Positions 1 through 5,811 of a stretch of DNA of 6,113 nt are shown piece after piece (within the stretch, counting starts at the first letter, position 1; every line of letters begins with the position of its first letter). The notes under the pieces are model-generated. The model was not told the origin of the DNA and did no database searches. It saw nothing but the letters and a program-made list of their open reading frames with translations. A program made the translations under genes and the position numbers. This stretch comes from an uncultured Collinsella sp. GTDB taxonomy: Bacteria; Actinomycetota; Coriobacteriia; Coriobacteriales; Coriobacteriaceae. The stretch covers positions 1-6,113 of the forward strand of contig CAADVJ010000203.1 in NCBI GenBank assembly GCA_900752475.1, written 5' to 3'.

Positions 1-2
1 AA

Positions 3-296
3 TTGGAGCTTGCCGCACAGGATGCCAGCGGCCACCTCGACTACCAGAATGTTATGGCGCCCGACCTGCAAACGTTCTGCCACATGGCCAAGTTGCCCGC
101 CGCACCCAATGCGCTTTCGGACGCAGGCTACATGTTTACGCTTTCGGGCGCGGACCTTATCCGCGACATCTATGCATACTGCAGCGAGCTCGCCGAGCGC
201 CACGTCTTTGACGCGGCTGAAGTCAAACCGGGATATGTCATCAAGCTGGTTCTTAGGCTGTTCTTGATGGACGGGTTCGGGGCCATGCCGGCGTAA
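3..296 (+). CDS. Hypothetical protein, C-terminal fragment (5' end outside window)
   Basis: The frame is open from the first complete codon to a TAA at 294-296, giving about 97 residues. The TTG at position 3 has no visible ribosome binding site and the window begins there, so this is almost certainly the tail of a longer gene. The visible part is mixed and soluble, with no membrane segment or signal. It has a likely helix around IRDIYAYCSELAERHVFDA, then a hydrophobic stretch (VIKLVLRLFLMDGF) near the C-terminus that is too short and too charged to be a clear transmembrane helix. I do not recognise the family and assign no function. Codon use is high-GC like the rest of the window, which supports real coding. 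It converges on the next gene, whose stop lies 100 bases away on the other strand. Confidence 0.6.
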   Translation: MELAAQDASGHLDYQNVMAPDLQTFCHMAKLPAAPNALSDAGYMFTLSGADLIRDIYAYCSELAERHVFDAAEVKPGYVIKLVLRLFLMDGFGAMPA

Positions 297-342
297 GCCG
301 AGTCTTTAGCATCACCGTCGACTGAGCAACAACCGCTTTACC

Positions 343-391
343 TTAGTGGGCGCCAATTGAGGGTCGATTATTGGGTCGCCTCGTCCACTAA
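343..391. terminator. Imperfect hairpin between two convergent genes, possible weak terminator
   Basis: TTAGTGGGCG (343-352) can pair with CGTCCACTAA (382-391), 10 pairs including one G-T wobble. Inside it CCAAT (353-357) can pair with ATTGG (370-374), leaving a one-sided bulge at 375-381. It sits between the stop of the left gene (296) and the stop of the minus-strand gene (397), where a shared terminator would be expected. The plus-strand side is followed only by a broken T-rich stretch (ATTTATT) and the minus side has no T run, so function as an intrinsic terminator is uncertain. Confidence 0.25.
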
Positions 392-396
392 CGCAT

Positions 397-1863
397 TTAT
401 TCCACGCGCTCCGACAGTCGATACTTGCGGTTGCGGCTCGTCGCCGGCGCCGTGGGCTCAAGCTCGCCTTGAGCAATGAGCGCGTTGACGCGCGACCTAA
501 CCTGGGAAATTGTGAGCCCTGTGTGCTCTGCCAGCTCGCGCGTCCCCAGCTCGCCGTAGTGGTTGAGTGCCGTCACAATTAAGCCCCCGCCATGATCGAC
601 CGGCTCGATCTTTGAACGGTAAAGTACGACCTTGAACCGATCGAATCCCGGGCAGAACAGGGGCTCGGCCAGACCATGCGCGCGCATGGCATCGATCATC
701 ATCGGGATGCCCGAGCCATTGCCCTCAGCCGGCGAACCTGCGCCATCCGGTAGCGGGACAATCGACATGAGCTTCACAAGCGTCGCGTTACGGCATCGGG
801 AGCTGCCGTCAAACAAGTTCTCGCGAGTCTTTCCCCCATAAAGGCCGCCAGGATTTGTCACCTCGACACGATCATCAAAGACGTCGACGGCAATCGATTG
901 TCCACAGAACCGATCCCCGTATTCTCGATGGATTACGGCGTTGGCGATTGCCTCGCGCAGAACCTCCTTGGGAATCTCAAGCGAGTCGACACGCGAGACG
1001 CCTTGGACGGTCGAGGTTCGCCGCAAATTCTTGGCGACGGCTGCGACGGCATCCGAGATCATCTCGCCCAACGTTCCCTCACAGATTGTGCGGTCCATGA
1101 ACCTCAGCGACCCCGCCGTGCCTTTCCGGGTCCCCGCATAGACAGCCATGTCGATAAAGAGCTTGGGATAAAACTGCTGAGGGTAGGTGCCCGCAACTAG
1201 GAGTCCAGCCTTGGTGACATTGCCCTGGGAATCAAGGAAATTTAGGCGCTCCAGCTTCGTTTGTTTGTCCGGCGCGCCGCGCATTGCCCGAGGCGTCAAC
1301 GAGAAAGCCCGATCTATCGTACGGTCGACCAGCGCCTCGTCGAGATCGTCCGTGCCCGCGCCCGCCACCGCGTCGCGATCGCTAGGACTCGTCCGTTCAT
1401 ATGACGACAGTGCCAAAACCTCGGTCGACGAAAGCGGGACATCTTTGTCATCGATGCGTTTGTAGCTGCCACCTTGAGCGCCCCGCTCTATGACATAGCA
1501 AGGCTTGCTCGACGGGTCGAGCTCCTCAATCGTGATGACCAGAACCACGGTGCCCTGGAGCTCCACGCGCTCAATGGTGTATTTGGGCGGATTGGCCAGC
1601 TTTCCGCGACCGCCGGCATCACCCATGCCCGCCACGAATTGGTTGAGCACTTTCTCGGTCTCAAAGTTTGCAACTGGGACAAAACCCGCGCGCTCGCTCA
1701 CTCCGAGTACGATGATGCCGCCGGCGGTGTTTGCGAAAGCGCTGACCGTTTCCCATACGTCGCGGGAAAGCGTCGTGGCGCTCTCCTTGACCTCGACGTT
1801 AAGATCGTCCGAGCCCATGCGCCTTAAAGACTCGAGCAGACCGGTCAGTTCGTTTTCGTTCAT
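397..1863 (-). CDS. AlbA_2 / GHKL-ATPase / winged-helix protein (RecG-like, putative regulator)
   Basis: A complete 488-residue protein. The order is: an AlbA_2 (Schlafen AlbA_2) domain at about residues 20-150, with the family-typical EVKES at 24-28 and SAFANTAGGIIVLGV at 41-55; a middle linker region; then a GHKL-type ATPase fold (HATPase_c_4) at about 295-415. The ATPase shows an N-box-like EAIANAVIH (304-312), DRVEVTNPGG (331-340) and a glycine box GNGSGIP (381-387) leading into a helix ending AEPLF. A winged helix-turn-helix at about 426-485 (GELGTRELAEHTGLTISQVRSRVNAL) closes the protein. There is no signal peptide or membrane segment, so it should be cytosolic. Such proteins are often named 'RecG-like', but no helicase motor is present. 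The family is usually annotated as DNA-binding or regulatory, and some members occur near defence genes; the substrate is unknown. ATG at 1863 is preferred over the in-frame GTG at 1869 because AAAGGA lies 7 bases before the ATG but only one before the GTG. The gene is transcribed alone and is divergent from the protease gene; a repeat array lies directly upstream. The domain assignment is firm, the role is inferred. Confidence 0.93.
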   Translation of the reverse strand: MNENELTGLLESLRRMGSDDLNVEVKESATTLSRDVWETVSAFANTAGGIIVLGVSERAGFVPVANFETEKVLNQFVAGMGDAGGRGKLANPPKYTIERVELQGTVVLVITIEELDPSSKPCYVIERGAQGGSYKRIDDKDVPLSSTEVLALSSYERTSPSDRDAVAGAGTDDLDEALVDRTIDRAFSLTPRAMRGAPDKQTKLERLNFLDSQGNVTKAGLLVAGTYPQQFYPKLFIDMAVYAGTRKGTAGSLRFMDRTICEGTLGEMISDAVAAVAKNLRRTSTVQGVSRVDSLEIPKEVLREAIANAVIHREYGDRFCGQSIAVDVFDDRVEVTNPGGLYGGKTRENLFDGSSRCRNATLVKLMSIVPLPDGAGSPAEGNGSGIPMMIDAMRAHGLAEPLFCPGFDRFKVVLYRSKIEPVDHGGGLIVTALNHYGELGTRELAEHTGLTISQVRSRVNALIAQGELEPTAPATSRNRKYRLSERVE

Positions 1864-1870
1864 CTGCACG

Positions 1871-1876
1871 TCCTTT
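1871..1876 (-). promoter_or_regulatory. Ribosome binding site that decides the start of the AlbA_2 gene
   Basis: On the minus strand AAAGGA is followed by 7 bases and ATG (1863-1861). The alternative GTG start at 1869 would be only one base from this site, which is too close for initiation, so the protein most likely begins MNENEL. Confidence 0.75.
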
Positions 1877-1920
1877 CGCTCGGTTCTGCGAAGAATGCCG
1901 CGAATGGATTTCCTTCGTCT

Positions 1921-1984
1921 CTCAGTTATCTCTCGTAATTATCTCTCATCTTTCTGTTATCTCTCATATTAGAGATGAGTGAGA
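1921..1984. repeat. 64-base direct repeat, copy 1
   Basis: This copy matches 2086-2149 at 59 of 64 positions without gaps, and similarity stops abruptly on both sides. It holds three copies of TTATCTCTC (1926-1934, 1939-1947, 1957-1965) followed by AGAGATGAGTGAGA. It lies 58 bases upstream of the AlbA_2 gene start, probably inside its 5' leader or promoter. The stretch is markedly richer in A and T than the coding regions. It does not encode a convincing peptide in any frame. Confidence 0.9.
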
Positions 1985-1989
1985 GATAA
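1957..1989. promoter_or_regulatory. Inverted repeat TTATCTCTC / GAGAGATAA, possible operator
   Basis: TTATCTCTC at 1957-1965 is perfectly mirrored by GAGAGATAA at 1981-1989 with a 15-base gap, and a smaller inverted pair ATCTCT (1959-1964) / AGAGAT (1971-1976) is nested inside. The equivalent inverted pair in copy 2 is degraded, since the right arm there reads GAGAAATGA. A dyad with extra direct half-sites beside it is typical of a binding site for a dimeric DNA-binding protein. The obvious candidate ligand is the winged-helix protein encoded just downstream, but this is inference. Confidence 0.45.
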
Positions 1990-2014
1990 AAGATAAGATG
2001 TCTGCCATCTGTTT

Positions 2015-2044
2015 CATATAAACATGTTTTTGCTGGTAGAACAA
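2015..2044 (-). promoter_or_regulatory. Candidate promoter for the AlbA_2 gene
   Basis: Reading the minus strand, TTGTTC (2044-2039) resembles a -35 box and TATATG (2020-2015) a weak -10 box, with 18 bases between them. This would place the transcript start near 2008 and give a leader of about 145 bases containing repeat copy 1, with copy 2 lying upstream of the -35. Both boxes are poor matches to the consensus, so this is only a suggestion. Confidence 0.25.
2020..2029. repeat. Perfect 10-base palindrome AAACATGTTT
   Basis: AAACATGTTT reads the same on both strands. It lies between the two 64-base repeat copies and almost entirely within the spacer of the candidate minus-strand promoter. Short palindromes of this size occur by chance in AT-rich DNA, so operator function is only possible. 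Confidence 0.35.
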
Positions 2045-2085
2045 TCGATATTGAGATAATACCATGATTGCTTGTCTCTTTACTG

Positions 2086-2149
2086 CTCAGTTATCTCTCA
2101 TATTTATCTCTCGTCTTTCTGCTATCTCTCGTATTAGAGATGAGTGAGA
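2086..2149. repeat. 64-base direct repeat, copy 2
   Basis: Second copy of the 1921-1984 unit, offset by 165 bases. It contains TTATCTCTC at 2091-2099 and 2104-2112 and a one-base variant CTATCTCTC at 2122-2130, then the same AGAGATGAGTGAGA segment. Four of the five differences between the copies are transitions. The duplicate sits midway between the divergent AlbA_2 and protease genes, so it could affect either promoter. Confidence 0.9.
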
Positions 2150-2185
2150 AATGAGAAATGCATGAGTGATGGGCGGTCAGGAATC

Positions 2186-2249
2186 GAGAGTGGATTTCCG
2201 GACGGTTTTTTGGCGTTTTGGGGCTGATTCCGTCCGAAAATCCACGCTC
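2186..2249. repeat. Inverted repeat (20-base arms) upstream of the protease gene
   Basis: Bases 2186-2205 pair with 2230-2249 at 18 of 20 positions around a 24-base loop that includes TTTTTT. The core arms are GTGGATTTCCGGACGG (2190-2205) and CCGTCCGAAAATCCAC (2230-2245). The right arm includes the first of three direct repeats. Arm sequence resembles the stem of the terminator after the protease gene (shared GATTTCCGG), so it may be a displaced or decayed member of the same hairpin family, or it may stop transcription arriving from the left. Confidence 0.6.
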
Positions 2250-2300
2250 ATTTGGTGGGCGTCCGAATTTCCACGCTCGTGTGTCCGAAAATCCACGCTC
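2232..2300. repeat. Three direct copies of GTCCGAAAATCCACGCTC
   Basis: Copies lie at 2232-2249, 2261-2278 (two mismatches, GAATTT in place of GAAAAT) and 2283-2300 (identical to the first). Gaps between them are 11 and 4 bases, so spacing is irregular. A fourth, inverted and imperfect copy is at 2186-2203. The last copy ends just before the candidate promoter of the protease gene. Spacing this uneven fits insertion or decay of an intergenic repeat better than a phased operator. Confidence 0.8.
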
Positions 2301-2310
2301 GTGCGGCAGA

Positions 2311-2338
2311 TTGGTCGAGGGCCCCATATGGGTATACT
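2311..2338 (+). promoter_or_regulatory. Candidate promoter of the M16C protease gene
   Basis: TATACT at 2333-2338 matches the -10 consensus at five of six positions. TTGGTC at 2311-2316 is a weak -35, 16 bases upstream. Transcription would start near 2345, giving a leader of about 46 bases. That leader carries a small GC-rich stem, GCCCC (2360-2364) with GGGGC (2369-2373), four bases before the Shine-Dalgarno site, which might modestly affect translation. Confidence 0.4.
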
Positions 2339-2376
2339 CTCGAGGATTCGACTCGATTCGCCCCCGCTGGGGCGTC

Positions 2377-2383
2377 AAAGGAG
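2377..2383 (+). promoter_or_regulatory. Ribosome binding site fixing the protease start
   Basis: AAAGGAG lies 7 bases before the ATG at 2391. The open frame extends 75 codons further upstream, but that extension crosses the inverted and direct repeats and none of its possible starts has a comparable site, so 2391 is taken as the start. Confidence 0.85.
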
Positions 2384-2390
2384 ACTGCAT

Positions 2391-5300
2391 ATGCCCACCA
2401 CTTCAACCGACCCGCGCGCCGCTGCCGCCGCGTTGCTGGTGCCCGGCACCACCTGCCACGGCTTTGCCGTCGAGCGCTGCGAGACCGTACCCGAGCTCGA
2501 CTCGGACGCCTACGTGCTGCGCCACACCGCCTCGGGCGCTCGCCTGCTGTACCTGGCATGCGACGACGAAAACAAAGCCTTTGCCATTGGCTTTAAGACG
2601 CCGCCGGCCGATTCCACCGGCGTGTTCCATATTCTTGAGCACTCGGTGCTGTGCGGATCGGCCAAATTCCCCGTCAAGGAGCCGTTTGTCGACCTGATCA
2701 AGAGCTCCATGCAGACGTTCCTCAACGCCATGACCTACCCCGACAAGACCATCTACCCCGTTGCCACCACCAACGAGCAGGATCTGTACAACCTGATGGA
2801 CGTGTACCTGGACGCGGTGTTCAACCCGGCCATCTATACCAAGCCCACCATTTTTGAGCAGGAGGGCTGGCACTACGAGCTGGACCTGCCGGAGGACGCC
2901 GAGGTCGACAGCAGCTCCGCGAGCCTGCGCGAGGGCACGCTGCGCTATAACGGCGTGGTGTTCAACGAGATGAAAGGTGCGCTGTCCGACCCCATGAGTG
3001 TGCTGGACGATGCCGTCAACGCCGCGCTCTATCCCGACACCGCCTATGCACACGAGAGCGGTGGCGACCCGCGCGCGATTCCCGCGCTCACCTACGAGCA
3101 GTTCCTGGACACGCACGCGCGCCACTACAATCCTTCTAACTCTTATATAACGCTCTACGGCGACCTAGATGTGGACCGCGCACTGGCCTTTTTGGACGAG
3201 CGCTATCTGTCGCAGCCGAGCGCCGCGAGCCGCCGCATGGACGCTGCCGTCGCCGCCGGCGAGGACCCGTCCACGCTGGCGCCCAATCCGCTGGGCGTGC
3301 AGGCGCCCGTGACCTGCGAGTACAAGCGCATCGAGATGGCCACCACGCCCGAGAACGCCCTGGTGGGCCTGGGCCTGGTGCTGGGCAGTGCGCTCGACCG
3401 CAAGCGCACGATCGCGGCGGACATCCTGTTTGAGGCACTGCTGGGCTCCAACGAAGCGCCGGTTAAGAAGGCCATTCTGGCCGCCGGCCTGGGCGGCAAC
3501 GTGGTGAGCTACACCGCGGCCGAGAGTCTGCAGCCCTACGAGCTCATCATGCTGCAAAACGCGCAGCCCGGCGTGGCGCGCGAGCTGCGCCGCGCGTTCC
3601 AAGACGCCTGCCGCGACCTGTGCGAGCACGGCGTTCCGCGCGAGCGCCTGGAAGCCATCATCAGCAGCAACGAATACGACCTGCGCCAGCGCGACTACGG
3701 TATCGCCGACGGTGTGGCCATTGCGTGCGACGCGCTGAGCACCTGGCTCTACGATGACGACGCCGCGACGCTGGCGCTCAAGTACGGCCCGGTGTACGAG
3801 GAGCTTCGTGGCGAGCTGGACGGCAGCTATTTTGAGGACCTGCTGCGCGAGCTGGTGCTGGAAAACGACCACATGGCGCTGGTCGAGCTGGTGCCGGTGG
3901 ACGCCGCCGAGGGTTCGGAGGGTGCCGAAGCCGCCGAGCTGGCAGCCAAGCGCGATGCCATGACCGATGTCGAGCTGGCCGACGTGGTCGAGCGCACGGC
4001 CGCGCTGCGTGCCGCGCAGGAGGCCGAGGACACGCCCGAGGCCAAGGCCACGCTGCCGCGTCTGCGCGTGTCCGACATTGGCGAGGCGCGCCCCGAGCCG
4101 CCGCTGGTCGTGGACACCACCGCGCCCATCCCCTGCCTGCGCCATGGCATCCCCACTAACCGCCTGGCCTACGCCATGCAGTATTTCGATCTGAGCTGCG
4201 TCGCGTTTGAGGACCTGCCCTATGTGACGCTGCTCTGCCGCCTGCTTAAGCAGCTGCCCACGCGCGAGCACTCGGCCGAGGAACTCGACAACTTGCTCGC
4301 CGGCAAGCTGGGCTTTTTGAGCTTTACGACCGAGGTCATGACGCAGCCCGACGTGGACGGCGTGCGCCCCTACCTGCTGGTGAGCGCCGGCGCCCTGTCC
4401 GAGAAGATCGATGCGCTGGCGAGTCTGCCGCGCGAGGTATGGTCGAGCACGCTTTTGGCAGACGCCGACGCCGACCGCGTGCGCGACGTGCTCACGCAGA
4501 TTCGCATTGGGCTTGAGCAAGGCTTTATCAACAACGGCCACTCGGCGGCGCTCGGTCGCGCGATGAGCTACAGCTCGCCTTCGGCCGTGGTGCGTGAGCA
4601 GCTCTCGGGCGTAGACTTCTACCTGTTCCTGCGCGATTTGCTCGAGCACTTTGACGAGCGACTGGACGACCTGCGTGCCAAGCTTGCCGAGCTGGCGGAG
4701 CGCATCTTTGTGGCCGACGGCTGCCTGGCAAGCTTTACCGGCAGCGATGAGGACTTTAACGCATACTGGGCCGCCGCGGGCGACCTGGGACTGGGCGCTG
4801 GCGGCGGCGCCGATGCCGGCCGCAACGCGCTCGTGGTGCCGTCGCCGTGCGACCGCCACGAGGCCTTTGTCATCCCCAGCGACATCTGCTTTGCGGCAAG
4901 CGCGTGCGACCCGCGTCGCCTGGGCATCGACGTGACGGGCGCCTGGGCGGTTGCCGCCAACGCGCTCTCCTACGACTATCTGTGGAACGAGATCCGCGTT
5001 AAGGGCGGTGCGTACGGCTGCGGATTCCGCGCGGCCGGTGAGCGTCAGACGGCGTTCTACACCTACCGCGACCCGGCAATCGACCCCTCGATTGAGCGCG
5101 TGGCGCGCGCAGGCGAATGGCTCGGCAGCTTTGAGCCCGACGAGGCCGCCTTTGAGGGCTTTATCGTGAGCTGCGTGAGCGGCATGGACGCGCCGGTGAA
5201 GCCGTACGCGCTCACCAAGCGCCGCAACACGACCTACCTGGCCGGGCTCGATCCGCACGCACGCGAGGAGCGCCGCGCCCAGATGCTCGCCGCCACGCCC

Positions 5301-5429
5301 GGTGAGCTTCGCTCGCTCGGCGCCGACGTGACGCGCATCGCAGCCGAGTCGCCCACCTGCGTCTTTGGCGGCCGAGACGTCATCGCCAAGAGCAACGCCG
5401 GCTTTAACGTCATCGACCTGCTGGGCTAA
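2391..5429 (+). CDS. M16C family zinc metallopeptidase (presequence protease / insulinase family)
   Basis: A 1012-residue protein, the usual size for single-chain M16C peptidases, which fold as two clam-shell halves and degrade unfolded peptides inside a closed chamber. The inverted zinc motif HILEH is at residues 80-84: H80 and H84 should bind zinc and E83 is the catalytic base. The distal zinc ligand is expected to be E193 in GVVFNEMKG (188-196). The C-terminal half carries the family's paired Arg and Tyr in IRVKGGAYG (R869 and Y875). Between the halves is an acidic, alanine-rich helical linker at about 497-565 and the M16C-associated region up to roughly 740. Other conserved blocks include KSSMQTFLNAMTYPDKT (104-120) and NPSNSYITLYGDL. 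There is no signal peptide or transmembrane segment, so a cytosolic peptide-recycling role is inferred; the mitochondrial or plastid targeting-peptide role belongs to eukaryotic relatives. All key residues are present and the frame is unbroken. It is transcribed alone: promoter candidate upstream, strong terminator six bases after the stop. Exact substrates cannot be read from sequence. Confidence 0.96.
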   Translation: MPTTSTDPRAAAAALLVPGTTCHGFAVERCETVPELDSDAYVLRHTASGARLLYLACDDENKAFAIGFKTPPADSTGVFHILEHSVLCGSAKFPVKEPFVDLIKSSMQTFLNAMTYPDKTIYPVATTNEQDLYNLMDVYLDAVFNPAIYTKPTIFEQEGWHYELDLPEDAEVDSSSASLREGTLRYNGVVFNEMKGALSDPMSVLDDAVNAALYPDTAYAHESGGDPRAIPALTYEQFLDTHARHYNPSNSYITLYGDLDVDRALAFLDERYLSQPSAASRRMDAAVAAGEDPSTLAPNPLGVQAPVTCEYKRIEMATTPENALVGLGLVLGSALDRKRTIAADILFEALLGSNEAPVKKAILAAGLGGNVVSYTAAESLQPYELIMLQNAQPGVARELRRAFQDACRDLCEHGVPRERLEAIISSNEYDLRQRDYGIADGVAIACDALSTWLYDDDAATLALKYGPVYEELRGELDGSYFEDLLRELVLENDHMALVELVPVDAAEGSEGAEAAELAAKRDAMTDVELADVVERTAALRAAQEAEDTPEAKATLPRLRVSDIGEARPEPPLVVDTTAPIPCLRHGIPTNRLAYAMQYFDLSCVAFEDLPYVTLLCRLLKQLPTREHSAEELDNLLAGKLGFLSFTTEVMTQPDVDGVRPYLLVSAGALSEKIDALASLPREVWSSTLLADADADRVRDVLTQIRIGLEQGFINNGHSAALGRAMSYSSPSAVVREQLSGVDFYLFLRDLLEHFDERLDDLRAKLAELAERIFVADGCLASFTGSDEDFNAYWAAAGDLGLGAGGGADAGRNALVVPSPCDRHEAFVIPSDICFAASACDPRRLGIDVTGAWAVAANALSYDYLWNEIRVKGGAYGCGFRAAGERQTAFYTYRDPAIDPSIERVARAGEWLGSFEPDEAAFEGFIVSCVSGMDAPVKPYALTKRRNTTYLAGLDPHAREERRAQMLAATPGELRSLGADVTRIAAESPTCVFGGRDVIAKSNAGFNVIDLLG

Positions 5430-5434
5430 CGCAC

Positions 5435-5475
5435 AAAGGTAGATTTTTGGGACATGCCCGGAAATCTACCTTTTT
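5435..5475 (+). terminator. Rho-independent terminator of the protease gene
   Basis: AAAGGTAGATTT (5435-5446) is perfectly complementary to AAATCTACCTTT (5462-5473), with an inner GGG/CCC pairing around ACATG. A run of five T residues ends the structure (5471-5475). It starts six bases after the protease stop codon. Because the arms begin with AAA and end with TTT, the structure could also act on the minus strand. Confidence 0.9.
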
Positions 5476-5505
5476 CTGCGGCTTGGGCGAGGCGGCGCAG
5501 CCCAC

Positions 5506-5665
5506 CGCGGCGGTTTGTCTCGATCTGTAACATCTAGACGGCAATATCGGCTCCAGATGTTACAGATCGAGACGTTCCCGAACGGCACCGGCTCTTTGTC
5601 TCAATCTGTAACATCTAAGTCCAATTTTGCCGAGTAACTGTTACAGATCGAGACAAACCGCCGCG
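5506..5665. repeat. 160-base nested palindromic element with 27-base terminal inverted repeats
   Basis: Bases 5506-5532 and 5639-5665 are perfect inverted repeats of 27 bases (outer end CGCGGCGG, inner end CTGTAACA). Within the element are two self-contained hairpins. The first is 5517-5535 with 5555-5573, 19 bases perfect, 19-base loop. The second is 5595-5613 with 5639-5657, 19 bases with one mismatch, 25-base gap. The same core TCTCGATCTGTAACA therefore occurs four times in alternating orientation. No transposase is encoded. The design resembles a small non-autonomous mobile element or a clustered REP/BIME-type repeat. No clear flanking target duplication was seen. Confidence 0.85.
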
Positions 5666-5703
5666 AACACCTGCTCTTCGTCAAAACCCACGAAGGTGTC
5701 CAT
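5641..5703 (-). CDS. Possible 20-residue small ORF
   Basis: On the minus strand an ATG at 5703 is preceded by AAAGGGGG with six bases between, a reasonable ribosome binding site. The frame encodes MDTFVGFDEEQVFAAVCLDL and ends at a TAA inside the right arm of the palindromic element. No family is recognised. It could be a real small protein, the remnant of a gene interrupted by the repeat, or chance. The same stop context (AAVCLDL then TAA) appears on the plus strand in the left arm because the arms are inverted copies. Confidence 0.2.
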   Translation of the reverse strand: MDTFVGFDEEQVFAAVCLDL

Positions 5704-5756
5704 GAGCTGCCCCCTTTGCGATGATTTGTGTGGTGGTTTGGGTGTTTGCCCAGATA

Positions 5757-5795
5757 AAACCTGCCAAAATAAACCTGTCCCTTTTTGGTAGGTTT
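5757..5795. repeat. Inverted repeat in the leader of the folate cyclo-ligase gene
   Basis: AAACCTGCCAAAA (5757-5769) pairs with TTTTGGTAGGTTT (5783-5795) across 13 positions including one G-T wobble, with a 13-base loop. The loop contains a further AAACCTG copy at 5771-5777, so the left arm has two competing partners for the right arm. It ends 6 bases before the Shine-Dalgarno region. There is no T run after the plus-strand stem, so it is not an intrinsic terminator for that strand. Confidence 0.4.
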
Positions 5796-5800
5796 GGGAG

Positions 5801-5806
5801 AGGGAG
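5801..5806 (+). promoter_or_regulatory. Ribosome binding site of the cyclo-ligase gene
   Basis: AGGGAG within a purine-rich stretch lies five bases before the ATG at 5812. This supports the chosen start. Confidence 0.7.
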
Positions 5807-5811
5807 CTGGG

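Noticed and set aside
397..1863. ATP-dependent DNA helicase RecG
   Set aside because: The common database label reflects similarity to a C-terminal region model. No Walker A or DEAD/DEAH helicase motifs are present in the 488 residues.
2064..2147. Plus-strand 27-codon ORF starting ATGATTGC
   Set aside because: There is no Shine-Dalgarno site and most of its codons come from the 64-base repeat, so it looks like chance.
1921..2149. CRISPR array
   Set aside because: There are only two 64-base copies, internally repetitive, with one 101-base gap and no cas genes. This does not fit the repeat-spacer format.
2166..2390. In-frame 75-codon N-terminal extension of the protease
   Set aside because: It runs through the inverted and direct repeats and a likely promoter, has no good ribosome binding site, and would be an unusual extension for M16C proteins. 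The ATG at 2391 has AAAGGAG at ideal spacing.
2091..2390. Minus-strand 99-codon frame with repeated GFSD and RGFSD words
   Set aside because: The apparent peptide repeat is only the translation of the 18-base DNA motif copies, with no start-site support.
3165..5258. 697-codon open frame on the minus strand
   Set aside because: It is antisense to the protease and arises from the strong third-position G/C bias. It resembles no family and is composed of low-complexity Ala/Val/Gly/Arg sequence.
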